A DNA stretch of 33,553 bases from an uncultured Lachnospiraceae bacterium (GTDB lineage: Bacteria > Bacillota > Clostridia > Lachnospirales > Lachnospiraceae): assembly GCA_902489645.1 (NCBI GenBank), contig CABUAW010000026.1, forward strand, positions 1 through 33,553, in the 5' to 3' direction. This document shows, piece by piece, positions 22,540-30,287 of the stretch. Under the pieces are notes generated by a model. That model was not told the origin of the DNA. It made no database searches and saw only the letters and a program-made list of their open reading frames with translations. The position numbers and the translations under genes were made by a program. Every line of letters begins with the position of its first letter. The first letter of the stretch is position 1.

Positions 22540-24939
22540 TTATCCAAGTACCCTTTTTGCAATATCTACGGACTGTTTGGCGTCCTTCGCATAAAAATCG
22601 GCCCCAATCTGCTTCGCATAATCTTCGGTCAGCACCGCGCCGCCGACCCATATCTTGCAGTCGCATCCGGCCTCATGAAGCGCCCGGATAGTTTCCTCCA
22701 TACTAACTACCGTCGTTGTCATCAGCGCACTCAGACCCACCAGCTTCGCTCCGGTCTGCAAAACGGCTTCCACAACCTTTTCAATCGGAACATCTTTGCC
22801 CAGGTCAATCATTTCATAACCGTAGTTTTCCATGACCACCTTCACAATATTCTTTCCAATATCATGGATATCGCCCTTTACCGTAGCAATAATGACTTTG
22901 CCTTTGGAAACCGTTCCCGCATCCTTCTGGCCAGCCATATGTTCTTTTAAAACGTCAAAGGCCTCCTGAGCGGTTGTCGCCGACTGAATAAGCTGCGGCA
23001 GGAAAAGCTTCCCGCTTTCAAAATCCGCCCCCACTTTATCCAGGGCCGGAATCAATATTTCATTGACAATTTCCATGGCCTGTCGGGTTTTTAAAAGTTC
23101 TTTTGTGGCTTCTCCCGCATACTCACGGATACCGTTTAAAACTGCATACTCAAGACTCTTCGTATCCGACGGTTTTTTCACCGGGGCCGCCGCCTGAGTA
23201 TTTTTCTCCGCTTCCACAATTTTACTGTATTTATCTACATAAAATTTGGAACCTTCATCCCGGTTATATAACACATTAAAACTGTCAATCGCTGCCATCA
23301 TTGACGCCACATTCGGATTAATAATCGGCAAATCCAGACCGTGGGCCATAGCTAACGTTAAAAAGGCCACGTTGACCAACTCCCGTTTTGGCAGCCCAAA
23401 AGAAATATTTGAAACGCCAAGAACTGTTTTTACGCCAAGACGTTCTTTTACAAGCTTCATGGCTTTCAGCGTTTCAACCACTTCCTTCTGCTGGGCCGAA
23501 GCCGTCAATGTCAGACAGTCGATAAAAACATCCTCTTTGGGGATTCCATAACTTTCGGCAGTACGGACAATCCGTTCTGCCACGGCATAACGTTCTTCAG
23601 CCATAAGTGGAATACCATTTTCATCCAATGTCAGACCGACAACGGCCGCTCCGTATTTTTTAACCAATGGAAGAATCTTTTCCATGACGGCCATCTCACC
23701 GTTGACCGAATTGACAATCGGCTTTCCATTATAAATACGAAGTCCGCTCTCAATAACTCCGGCATGGGAAGAATCAATTTGGAGAGGTACGTCCACAACC
23801 CCCTGGAGTTCTTTAATTACTTCTACCATTAAACCGGCTTCATCAATCTTCGGCAGACCGACGTTGACATCCAAAATATGGGCTCCGGCTTCCACCTGAG
23901 AAATACCCTGCGTTAAAATATAGCCAATATTATGGCTCAATAAAGCCTCTTTAAAGAGCTTTTTACCCGTCGGGTTAATCCGCTCCCCGATTACACGAAC
24001 ACCATCAATTTCAACAACCTGTGTGCTGCTGCAGACTGCTGCCCGCCGAACAAAAGCCGGACGGTTCGCCGTCCTTCCCTCGGCCGCTCTTCGCTCCAGC
24101 ATTGCTTTCATTTCCCGAATATATTCCGGTGTTGTTCCACAGCATCCGCCAATAATCCGGACACCCAAATCCATAAACTTGTCCATCTGTTCTGCAAACG
24201 CTTCCGCACTGATATCGTAACCGCCGGAATTTAAGTTTGGAAGTCCCGCGTTGGCCTTAATAATCACAGGCAACGGCGTCCACTCCACCAGTTTTTGAGC
24301 CAGAGGATAAATATCATTCGGGCCAAGAGAACAGTTAATACCAATCGCATCCACGCCAAGTCCTGTCAGGGTCAAAGCGGCCGCTTCCACCGTAACGCCC
24401 GTGAATGTACGTCCGTTTTTCTCAAAGGTCATTGTTGAAAACACCGGCAAAGATGTATTTTCCCTCGCCGCAAGAACGGCCGCTTTCATTTCCAAAAGGT
24501 CCGTACTCGTTTCTATTACAATCAAATCTGCTCCGGCCGCGGCTCCGACAGTCATCATTTCCTTAAACATCTCGTAGGCATCTTCAAATTTGAGACTGCC
24601 ATTTGGCTCCATCAATTCTCCAATCGGTCCCACATCCAAAGCTACCGCCACATCCCGGCCGGAATCTTTAACTGCTTTCCGGGCATTAACCACACCGGCT
24701 GTCACCAGCTCTTCCACTGAATAATCACTGTAACCCAGTTTATAACGGTTGGCACTAAAGGTATTTGCATAGATAATATCTGAGCCCGCCTCAATATACT
24801 GACGGTGAATATCAATTACAGCCGCCGCATGGGTCACATTCAAGGCCTCCGGAACCTTTCCCATAGGAACTCCGGCCGCCTGCAGCATTGTTCCCATACC
24901 GCCATCCAGCATAGTGATTTTATTTTTAAAATCTAACAT
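22540..24939 (-). CDS. metH: B12-dependent methionine synthase, short form without activation domain
   Basis: A 799-residue enzyme transferring a methyl group from 5-methyltetrahydrofolate to homocysteine. Domain order: homocysteine barrel with zinc ligands Cys203 (GINCSLGP) and Cys266-Cys267 (GGCCGTTP), pterin-binding barrel (VRVIGERINPTGKK, LDVNVGLPKI), helical cap, and cobalamin domain with GDIHDIGKN (B12 ligand His692), GLSALMTTT and WVGGAVL. Classical MetH is about 1,200 residues and ends with a SAM-binding reactivation domain. Here that domain is a separate gene just upstream, overlapping by 7 bp. The pair therefore acts in trans. Terminator follows. Confidence 0.95.
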   Translation of the reverse strand: MLDFKNKITMLDGGMGTMLQAAGVPMGKVPEALNVTHAAAVIDIHRQYIEAGSDIIYANTFSANRYKLGYSDYSVEELVTAGVVNARKAVKDSGRDVAVALDVGPIGELMEPNGSLKFEDAYEMFKEMMTVGAAAGADLIVIETSTDLLEMKAAVLAARENTSLPVFSTMTFEKNGRTFTGVTVEAAALTLTGLGVDAIGINCSLGPNDIYPLAQKLVEWTPLPVIIKANAGLPNLNSGGYDISAEAFAEQMDKFMDLGVRIIGGCCGTTPEYIREMKAMLERRAAEGRTANRPAFVRRAAVCSSTQVVEIDGVRVIGERINPTGKKLFKEALLSHNIGYILTQGISQVEAGAHILDVNVGLPKIDEAGLMVEVIKELQGVVDVPLQIDSSHAGVIESGLRIYNGKPIVNSVNGEMAVMEKILPLVKKYGAAVVGLTLDENGIPLMAEERYAVAERIVRTAESYGIPKEDVFIDCLTLTASAQQKEVVETLKAMKLVKERLGVKTVLGVSNISFGLPKRELVNVAFLTLAMAHGLDLPIINPNVASMMAAIDSFNVLYNRDEGSKFYVDKYSKIVEAEKNTQAAAPVKKPSDTKSLEYAVLNGIREYAGEATKELLKTRQAMEIVNEILIPALDKVGADFESGKLFLPQLIQSATTAQEAFDVLKEHMAGQKDAGTVSKGKVIIATVKGDIHDIGKNIVKVVMENYGYEMIDLGKDVPIEKVVEAVLQTGAKLVGLSALMTTTVVSMEETIRALHEAGCDCKIWVGGAVLTEDYAKQIGADFYAKDAKQSVDIAKRVLG

Positions 24940-25601
24940 CTGGTTCCTCTCTTTCTAAACGCACACCGTTCACGATTATTACAAAAGTCACATTTATTTT
25001 TCCGCACATCCCGTTTTGTATCACTGATACCCAATATCGCCGTCACCGACTTGCTCGGCATCATCAGACAACTTCCCGTCAGAGATACCCCAATTTTCCG
25101 ATGGGTGTCCAGAACATGTATCAATTCTCTCTGAGCTTCCAGCGGCAAATCGCCATATCCCGGACTAAAACGCCAGGTCAAATGACAGCCTTCTGCCAAA
25201 ACTTCCCGCTCCATTTCCTTTTCGGCTAAATCCGCAATCTGTTCTACTGCCTGAATTCCACAGCTATCCATCACAACACCCACGTCCGGTTCTGTGACCA
25301 TATATCTGCGGATTCGTTTATCCAATTCGATTCCTGCCGTCGCTCCAAGCAGAAACATTTCATCACAATTTTTTAAATGCTCTCGGATATCTTTTCCGGC
25401 CAGAACCAACGCCGTACCCGGAATACAGATACCCTCCTCCCGTTTTTCTATTGGAAATCTTCTATATATATGCTTCGGCTGGAGAATCTCCAATGTTTCC
25501 GCTTCGCATCGATTCAAAAGCTGTTCTATCCGCTCCGTAACCCCTGAATCCTTATAACCCAGATAACGAAGAATCTCCGCCCTGTTTAACCTGTCTATCA
25601 T
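24933..25601 (-). CDS. Stand-alone MetH reactivation (vitamin B12-dependent synthase activation) domain protein
   Basis: A 222-residue protein matching the C-terminal SAM-binding activation domain of MetH (Met_synt_B12). Recognisable pieces are MDSCGIQAVEQIADLAEKEM, then LTWRFSPGYGDLPLEAQREL and VSLTGSCLMMPSKSVTAILG. It would reductively remethylate the oxidised corrinoid of MetH. The last 20 residues hold four Cys (CDFCNNRERCAFR, then a final Cys), an uncommon tail for MetH itself. It might bind an iron-sulfur cluster or a metal and stand in for flavodoxin as electron entry, which is my inference. It sits between metF and metH, overlapping both (ATGA with metF). Confidence 0.88.
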   Translation of the reverse strand: MIDRLNRAEILRYLGYKDSGVTERIEQLLNRCEAETLEILQPKHIYRRFPIEKREEGICIPGTALVLAGKDIREHLKNCDEMFLLGATAGIELDKRIRRYMVTEPDVGVVMDSCGIQAVEQIADLAEKEMEREVLAEGCHLTWRFSPGYGDLPLEAQRELIHVLDTHRKIGVSLTGSCLMMPSKSVTAILGISDTKRDVRKNKCDFCNNRERCAFRKRGTRC

Positions 25602-26482
25602 ACCTGTCTGTTACAGCTCGCCAGTATATTTGAAATACTGTTTGTAATCCGTGTTGCTGTTTCCACATTGTTCATTGTATAAAGATGAATTCCACGCACA
25701 TCGTTATTAATCAGGTCAATAATCTGCTCCGTTGCAAAAGCAATTCCCGCATCCTTTAAAGCCACCGGGTCCTGGGCATATTTATTTAACAGTTTTGAAA
25801 ATTTCACCGGAAAGCTGGCGCCGCACATAGAAACCGTACGTTCAATCTGGGCTTTATTGATAACCGGCATAATGCCGGCCTCAATCGGCACATGGATGCC
25901 GGCCTTCTCTACCTTGTCCATGAAATCATAAAAATGATTATTATCGAAAAAGAGCTGAGATACCAGATGGGTAACTCCCGCATCGACTTTTTTCTTTAAA
26001 TTTTCAATGTCCTCGTCGATACTGGCTGAATCACAATGTCCCTCGGCATAACAGGCTCCCGAAATATTAAAGCTGTCATCATAGCTTTTAATAAAAGCGG
26101 CCAGGTCACTGGCATGTTCAAAATCAATAACGCTATTTCCCGGTGTAATATCACCGCGAAGAGCAAGTATATTCTGAACACCTTCTTCTTTTAAACGATT
26201 TAAAAATTCAATAATATCCTGTTTCGTCGAGCCAACACAGGTCAAATGGCTGACTGGCTCAATCTGATATTCACTCTTAATTAAAGACGCAATTTCACAC
26301 GTCTTATTTTTTTGTGCTTCCGAACCGCCGGCGCCGTAAGTCACACTGATAAAGTCCGGTTTTAACCCACGTAATCCGTAAAGTGTATTGTAAATGGTGT
26401 CAATTGATGTGGTCTTTTTTGGTGGAAAAACTTCCAAAGAGTAAACAACCTTCTTACTTTCAAATAACCGCTGTATATTCAT
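25598..26482 (-). CDS. metF: 5,10-methylenetetrahydrofolate reductase
   Basis: A 294-residue flavoprotein barrel that makes 5-methyltetrahydrofolate, the methyl donor for the MetH encoded two genes on. The family N-terminus YSLEVFPPKK, the segment DFISVTYGAGGS, the folate-site NILALRGD and the FFDNNHFYDF segment are seen. The ATG at 26482 has GGAGGAG five bases upstream. The in-frame extension to 26542 lies over the promoter and is excluded. First gene of the metF-activator-metH operon. Confidence 0.95.
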   Translation of the reverse strand: MNIQRLFESKKVVYSLEVFPPKKTTSIDTIYNTLYGLRGLKPDFISVTYGAGGSEAQKNKTCEIASLIKSEYQIEPVSHLTCVGSTKQDIIEFLNRLKEEGVQNILALRGDITPGNSVIDFEHASDLAAFIKSYDDSFNISGACYAEGHCDSASIDEDIENLKKKVDAGVTHLVSQLFFDNNHFYDFMDKVEKAGIHVPIEAGIMPVINKAQIERTVSMCGASFPVKFSKLLNKYAQDPVALKDAGIAFATEQIIDLINNDVRGIHLYTMNNVETATRITNSISNILASCNRQV

Positions 26483-26513
26483 AAAAACTCCTCCGATTCT
26501 TATAGTCCATTTA

Positions 26514-26542
26514 ATTATAGTCCTCGTCAACCCTTTTTTCAA
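26514..26542 (-). promoter_or_regulatory. Promoter of the met operon
   Basis: TTGAAA (26537-26542), a 17-bp spacer and TATAAT (26514-26519) on the minus strand, 31 bp before the metF ATG. The leader is too short for a B12 or SAM riboswitch. Confidence 0.7.
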
Positions 26543-26579
26543 TAATTTAATTCTTATAACTGGTTATCAGCATTTTCCT

Positions 26580-26608
26580 TGAATTATTAAAAAAACCATA
26601 GTAAGATA
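26580..26608 (+). promoter_or_regulatory. Promoter of dapF-murE
   Basis: TTGAAT (26580-26585), a 17-bp spacer and TAAGAT (26603-26608), 31 bp before the dapF ATG. It is divergent from the met promoter. Confidence 0.65.
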
Positions 26609-26639
26609 AAAATGTAAAAACCTTTTGGAGGTGGTTAAA

Positions 26640-27473
26640 ATGAAATTTACAAAAATGCACGGATGTGGAAATGACTATGTTTATGTAAACTGTTTCGAGG
26701 AAACTATTTCAAACCCTTCGGAAACAGCCAAACGGGTCAGCGACCGCCACTTTGGAATTGGCTCCGATGGTCTCATCCTCATCTGTCCATCGGATAAAGC
26801 GGATTTTCGCATGGCCATGTATAATCTGGATGGCTCCGAGGGCCGGATGTGTGGAAATGGTGTTCGCTGCATTGCCAAATATGTCTATGACCATCATTTA
26901 ACGGATAAAACTCAGATTTCCCTTGAAACTCTCGGAGGAATTAAATATCTGGACTTAAATATTAAAAATGGAAAAGTTGAAACTGTAACTGTGGATATGG
27001 GAGCGCCAATTCTGACATCCTCTGAAATTCCGGTGAATCTTCCAAAAAATCAGGTTATCAATGAACCTGTGGAGATTGACGGAAAAGTATGGCATATGAC
27101 CTGTGTTTCTATGGGAAATCCCCATGCTGTCGTTTTTGTTGACGATACAGCCAATTTGAAACTGGAACATATCGGACCGCTTTTCGAAAAACATCCGCTT
27201 TTTCCTGAACAGGTGAACACGGAATTTGTCCATGTTATTAACCGTCATACTGTCGATATGCGGGTGTGGGAACGAGGTTCGGGTGAAACTCTGGCCTGCG
27301 GTACCGGCGCCTGTGCAACGGCTGTGGCCTGCATCTTAAACGGAAAAACGGATAACGAAGTCCTCGTTCATCTTCTCGGCGGTGACTTACGGATTAAGTA
27401 TGATACGGACAAAAATACGGTCTTTATGACAGGACCAGCCACCGAAGTCTTTTCCGGTGAAATTGAGCTGTAA
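26640..27473 (+). CDS. dapF: Diaminopimelate epimerase
   Basis: A 277-residue, PLP-independent epimerase converting LL- to meso-diaminopimelate, for lysine and peptidoglycan. The two catalytic Cys are Cys71 in EGRMCGNGVRC and Cys220 in ETLACGTGAC. Both halves of the pseudo-symmetric fold are complete. The ATG at 26640 follows GGAGGTGG by six bases. It is followed 23 bp later by murE, which uses meso-diaminopimelate directly, so substrate supply and use are cotranscribed. Confidence 0.97.
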   Translation: MKFTKMHGCGNDYVYVNCFEETISNPSETAKRVSDRHFGIGSDGLILICPSDKADFRMAMYNLDGSEGRMCGNGVRCIAKYVYDHHLTDKTQISLETLGGIKYLDLNIKNGKVETVTVDMGAPILTSSEIPVNLPKNQVINEPVEIDGKVWHMTCVSMGNPHAVVFVDDTANLKLEHIGPLFEKHPLFPEQVNTEFVHVINRHTVDMRVWERGSGETLACGTGACATAVACILNGKTDNEVLVHLLGGDLRIKYDTDKNTVFMTGPATEVFSGEIEL

Positions 27474-27496
27474 ACAATTTTTGAAAGGAATTTAAT

Positions 27497-28954
27497 ATGA
27501 AATTATCCCAATTACTTGAACGAATGGACTATACCTGTGTCCAGGGTTCTGTAGATATTCCTATATCTCATCTTCTTTATGATTCCAGAAATGCCTGCCC
27601 CGACGGCGTATTTGTCTGTATCAGCGGCGCTGTCATGGATGGACATACTTTCATTCCGGATGTTGTCATGAACGGGGTTACCGCTGTCATTGTGGAAAAA
27701 GAAGTCAAAGCCCCGGCTCACGTTACCGTCATTCGTGTGGAAAATACCCGAAGCGCTCTGGCTTATATGTCAGCCGCCTACTTCGGATATCCGGCAGAAC
27801 AATTAAAAACCATTGGTATCACGGGTACTAAAGGAAAAACAACCACAACCTACATGGTTCGTTCTATTCTGGAAAATTCCGGTTTCAAAACCGGACTCAT
27901 TGGTACTATTGAAACCATTATTGGAAAGAAAGTCATCAAGGCCAATAATACAACGCCGGAATCTTATCTTGTTCAACAGTATTTCCGCGATATGGTCAAT
28001 GCGGGCTGTGAATGTGTTGTTATGGAAGTTTCCTCTCAGGGTCTGATGCTTCACCGTGTCGATGGCTTTACCTTTGATTATGGTATCTTTACCAATCTTG
28101 GCCCGGACCATATCGGACCAAACGAACATAAAGACCTGGATGACTATATACACTGCAAATCCTTATTATTTAAACAATGCAGTCATGGTATCGTCAATAT
28201 GGATGATGATTATGTGGAACGGATTACCGACGGACATACCTGTGACCTGGAAACCTTTGGTATGTCGGAAAAGGCCGATTTTTGCGCTTCCGACATGAAA
28301 TTACTTCAAAAGCCCGGTCTGCTCGGTGTTACTTATCATTTGTCCGGCCGCATGGACATGGATGTGGAAATTGATATTCCGGGACGTTTTAGCGTGTATA
28401 ACTCTCTGACAGCCATTGCCATCTGCCATCACTTTAATGTTCCAAAGGAAAATATCCTCAAAGCATTAACTGATGTCCACGTTAAAGGCCGTCTGGAAAC
28501 CATACCGATTTCCCCAAAATTCACATTAATGATTGACTACGCTCATAACGCCATGGCCCTGGAAAGCCTGCTTCTTTCTTTGAAAGAGTACCATCCAAAA
28601 CGTCTGGTTACTTTATTTGGCTGCGGCGGTAACCGGGACCCTCACCGCCGTTATGAAATGGGTGAAGTTTCCTCCAACCTTTCCGATTTAACCGTTGTCA
28701 CTTCGGATAATCCAAGATTTGAGGAACCGATGGCTATTATTGATGATATTTTAATCGGCGTCCGGAAAGGCCCCGGAAAATATGTGACTATTCCGGACCG
28801 TAAGGAAGCTATTAAATACTGTATTGAAAATGCCGAAGACGGCGATGTCATTATCCTGGCCGGCAAGGGCCACGAAGATTACCAGGAAATCAAAGGCATC
28901 AAATATCCAATGGATGAACGGGACCTGATTGCCGATATTCTGGCGGGAAAATAA
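27497..28954 (+). CDS. murE: UDP-MurNAc-L-Ala-D-Glu:meso-diaminopimelate ligase
   Basis: A 485-residue Mur ligase that adds meso-diaminopimelate to the stem peptide. The ATP-binding P-loop is GITGTKGKTTTTYM (107-120). The middle domain has EVSSQGLMLHRVDGF and FTNLGPDHIG. The C-terminal domain has the DNPR motif at 404-407 (VTSDNPRFEEP), whose Arg reads the diaminopimelate carboxylate and marks the DAP rather than Lys enzyme. Together with dapF this argues for DAP-type peptidoglycan. AAAGGAA precedes the ATG. A strong terminator follows. Confidence 0.95.
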   Translation: MKLSQLLERMDYTCVQGSVDIPISHLLYDSRNACPDGVFVCISGAVMDGHTFIPDVVMNGVTAVIVEKEVKAPAHVTVIRVENTRSALAYMSAAYFGYPAEQLKTIGITGTKGKTTTTYMVRSILENSGFKTGLIGTIETIIGKKVIKANNTTPESYLVQQYFRDMVNAGCECVVMEVSSQGLMLHRVDGFTFDYGIFTNLGPDHIGPNEHKDLDDYIHCKSLLFKQCSHGIVNMDDDYVERITDGHTCDLETFGMSEKADFCASDMKLLQKPGLLGVTYHLSGRMDMDVEIDIPGRFSVYNSLTAIAICHHFNVPKENILKALTDVHVKGRLETIPISPKFTLMIDYAHNAMALESLLLSLKEYHPKRLVTLFGCGGNRDPHRRYEMGEVSSNLSDLTVVTSDNPRFEEPMAIIDDILIGVRKGPGKYVTIPDRKEAIKYCIENAEDGDVIILAGKGHEDYQEIKGIKYPMDERDLIADILAGK

Positions 28955-28967
28955 ACACCTTGACTGC

Positions 28968-29005
28968 AAAAATGGATGGCTGATATTCTATCAGTCATCC
29001 ATTTT
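28968..29005. terminator. Bidirectional terminator between murE and the thioesterase gene
   Basis: A long hairpin (AAAATGGATGGCTGATA against TATCAGTCATCCATTTT, 28969-28985 and 28989-29005) with one mismatch and a 3-base loop. A-rich and T-rich flanks allow use from both strands. The rest of the 136-bp gap to the thioesterase stop holds nothing obvious. Confidence 0.85.
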
Positions 29006-29090
29006 ACTTACGAGGATTTTCTTGTTTTGGGATGTCATCGGCTAAAAACTGGTATTAACCGTCATCCTCCTCTTTTTTAATTTGTTAATT

Positions 29091-29561
29091 TTAGAATCCT
29101 TCCTGCCGACGCAGTAGTCTCAATTCACGACGTTTCACAGCCGTTTCCCATTCCATACGTTCTCCATCATTTTCAAGGATTAATCCGGGAACCTTCATCG
29201 GCTTATCATCCTGTCCCATACATACCATGACAAAGTATGCACGGTTAATCGGATAACGCTTACCTTCCGAATCTTCTCTGTATGTATCTACACGAACTTC
29301 CATAGAAGTTGTTCCCACATGGGTAATCTTTCCAATTAAAACAACAATATCATTCAAATAAACGCCGGATTTAAAATAGGTATTATCAATCGCTACTGTT
29401 GTCGCATCCCGTCCGCAGTGCCGTCTAGCCGTAGCCCCTGCAACCTCATCAATCCATGACAAAAGCTGGCCGCCAAACAAACGTCCAAATCCATTAATAT
29501 CCGGCGGCATCACGATACGGTGCTGTACTGTCTTCGAATCTGATACTTTTTTATTTTCCAT
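29091..29561 (-). CDS. Acyl-CoA thioesterase, hotdog fold (YciA/YkhA type)
   Basis: A 156-residue single hotdog-domain protein. The family segment is clear: PPDINGFGRLFGGQLLSWIDEVAGATARRH, followed by VAIDNTYFKSGVYLNDIVVL, as in hexameric acyl-CoA thioesterases YciA/YkhA that hydrolyse a range of acyl-CoAs. The Asp in SWIDEVAG is the likely catalytic acid. The C-terminus is basic. Monocistronic, with GGACTGAGG before the ATG and its own promoter. The precise substrate is not readable. Confidence 0.88.
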   Translation of the reverse strand: MENKKVSDSKTVQHRIVMPPDINGFGRLFGGQLLSWIDEVAGATARRHCGRDATTVAIDNTYFKSGVYLNDIVVLIGKITHVGTTSMEVRVDTYREDSEGKRYPINRAYFVMVCMGQDDKPMKVPGLILENDGERMEWETAVKRRELRLLRRQEGF

Positions 29562-29612
29562 ATAACCTCAGTCCTTTCTATTTAAGCCTAACATCGGGTT
29601 AATGTTCTTATC

Positions 29613-29641
29613 ATTCTAATATACGCCGCTCCAAAATACAA
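29613..29641 (-). promoter_or_regulatory. Promoter of the thioesterase gene
   Basis: TTGTAT (29636-29641), 17-bp spacer, TAGAAT (29613-29618) on the minus strand, about 52 bp before the ATG. Confidence 0.5.
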
Positions 29642-29677
29642 GTTAAGTATTTCATAAATTTTTGTAATCTATAGATA

Positions 29678-29693
29678 AATATTTATAAATATT
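29678..29693. promoter_or_regulatory. Perfect 16-bp palindrome, candidate operator
   Basis: AATATTTATAAATATT is its own reverse complement and ends one base before TATACT, the -10 of the redox-protein gene, so it covers the spacer. A bound repressor there would block transcription. AT-rich composition lowers the weight of the observation. Confidence 0.35.
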
Positions 29694-29694
29694 G

Positions 29695-29700
29695 TATACT
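29695..29700 (+). promoter_or_regulatory. -10 element of the C_GCAxxG_C_C gene
   Basis: TATACT 32 bp before the ATG at 29733; the -35 (TAGATA) is poor. Confidence 0.45.
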
Positions 29701-29732
29701 GTTTGTATCTTGTATTGGGGGAGGATTTACAT

Positions 29733-30224
29733 ATGGAAAAGGAAATTGCAAAAAATAAAACTGTAGAAGAAAAAATGGCATTAGCCGATGACATCAGCCG
29801 CGGCTATTTTCGCCAGGGATTAAACTGTACCGAATGTGTACTGCGTACATTCATGGACATATATGATGTTGAATTACCGGAAGAGATTCTCTGTATGGCC
29901 ACCGGATTTGGCGGTGGTATTGGCCATACTAAAAATATCTGCGGAGCCATCACAGGCGCTGTTATGGCTCTGGGAACAGTCAAAGGCCGTCGTCATCCAT
30001 TCGGGCCAAAAGAAGAGATGGGCGCCCGAATTAAACATCTCCAGGGTGATATTTATCCCGTATTTGGAGAAATGGTCAATGAAGTCGAAGACAAATACGG
30101 TACTCTAATCTGCCGGGAAATGTCCCAACCATTTGGTGACTTTGATTCGAAACCTCGTAAGAAAAACTGCATGGAAATCATTGCCTACTGTGCGCAGCTT
30201 GCGGTTAAATATGCCGAAAATTAA
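29733..30224 (+). CDS. C_GCAxxG_C_C family probable redox protein
   Basis: A 163-residue protein of the Cys-rich family defined by C...GCAxxG...C...C. Cys32 and Cys35 (NCTECV) and Cys54 come first, followed by the family motif with Cys70 (ICGAITGAVMALG). Cys127 and Cys146 come next, and Cys153 is near the C-terminus. No signal peptide is seen. The family is thought to bind an iron-sulfur centre or carry out thiol redox chemistry, but its function is not established. The ATG at 29733 has GGGGGAGG seven bases upstream, and the upstream in-frame TTG has no ribosome site. Single gene between its promoter and a strong terminator. Confidence 0.88.
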   Translation: MEKEIAKNKTVEEKMALADDISRGYFRQGLNCTECVLRTFMDIYDVELPEEILCMATGFGGGIGHTKNICGAITGAVMALGTVKGRRHPFGPKEEMGARIKHLQGDIYPVFGEMVNEVEDKYGTLICREMSQPFGDFDSKPRKKNCMEIIAYCAQLAVKYAEN

Positions 30225-30238
30225 ATCCGAATAAAAAT

Positions 30239-30284
30239 AAGAGTACCCTTTCCCGATTATTTTTCGGGAAGGATACTCTTTTTT
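30239..30284. terminator. Bidirectional terminator between the redox-protein gene and pyk
   Basis: The arms aagagtaccctttcccga (30239-30256) and tcgggaaggatactctt (30263-30279) pair over about 16 bases with two mismatches, followed by T-runs both ways. It ends four bases before the pyk stop codon on the other strand. Confidence 0.88.
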
Positions 30285-30287
30285 CAA

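Noticed and set aside
22402..22540. NrdR box before nrdD
   Set aside because: The AT-rich stretch near 22485-22500 has only loose resemblance to the paired 16-bp NrdR boxes; no convincing pair.
26483..26640. Riboswitch (B12 or SAM) before the met operon
   Set aside because: The promoter lies only 31 bp before metF and the leader has no room for an aptamer. No B12-box or SAM-type pattern was seen.
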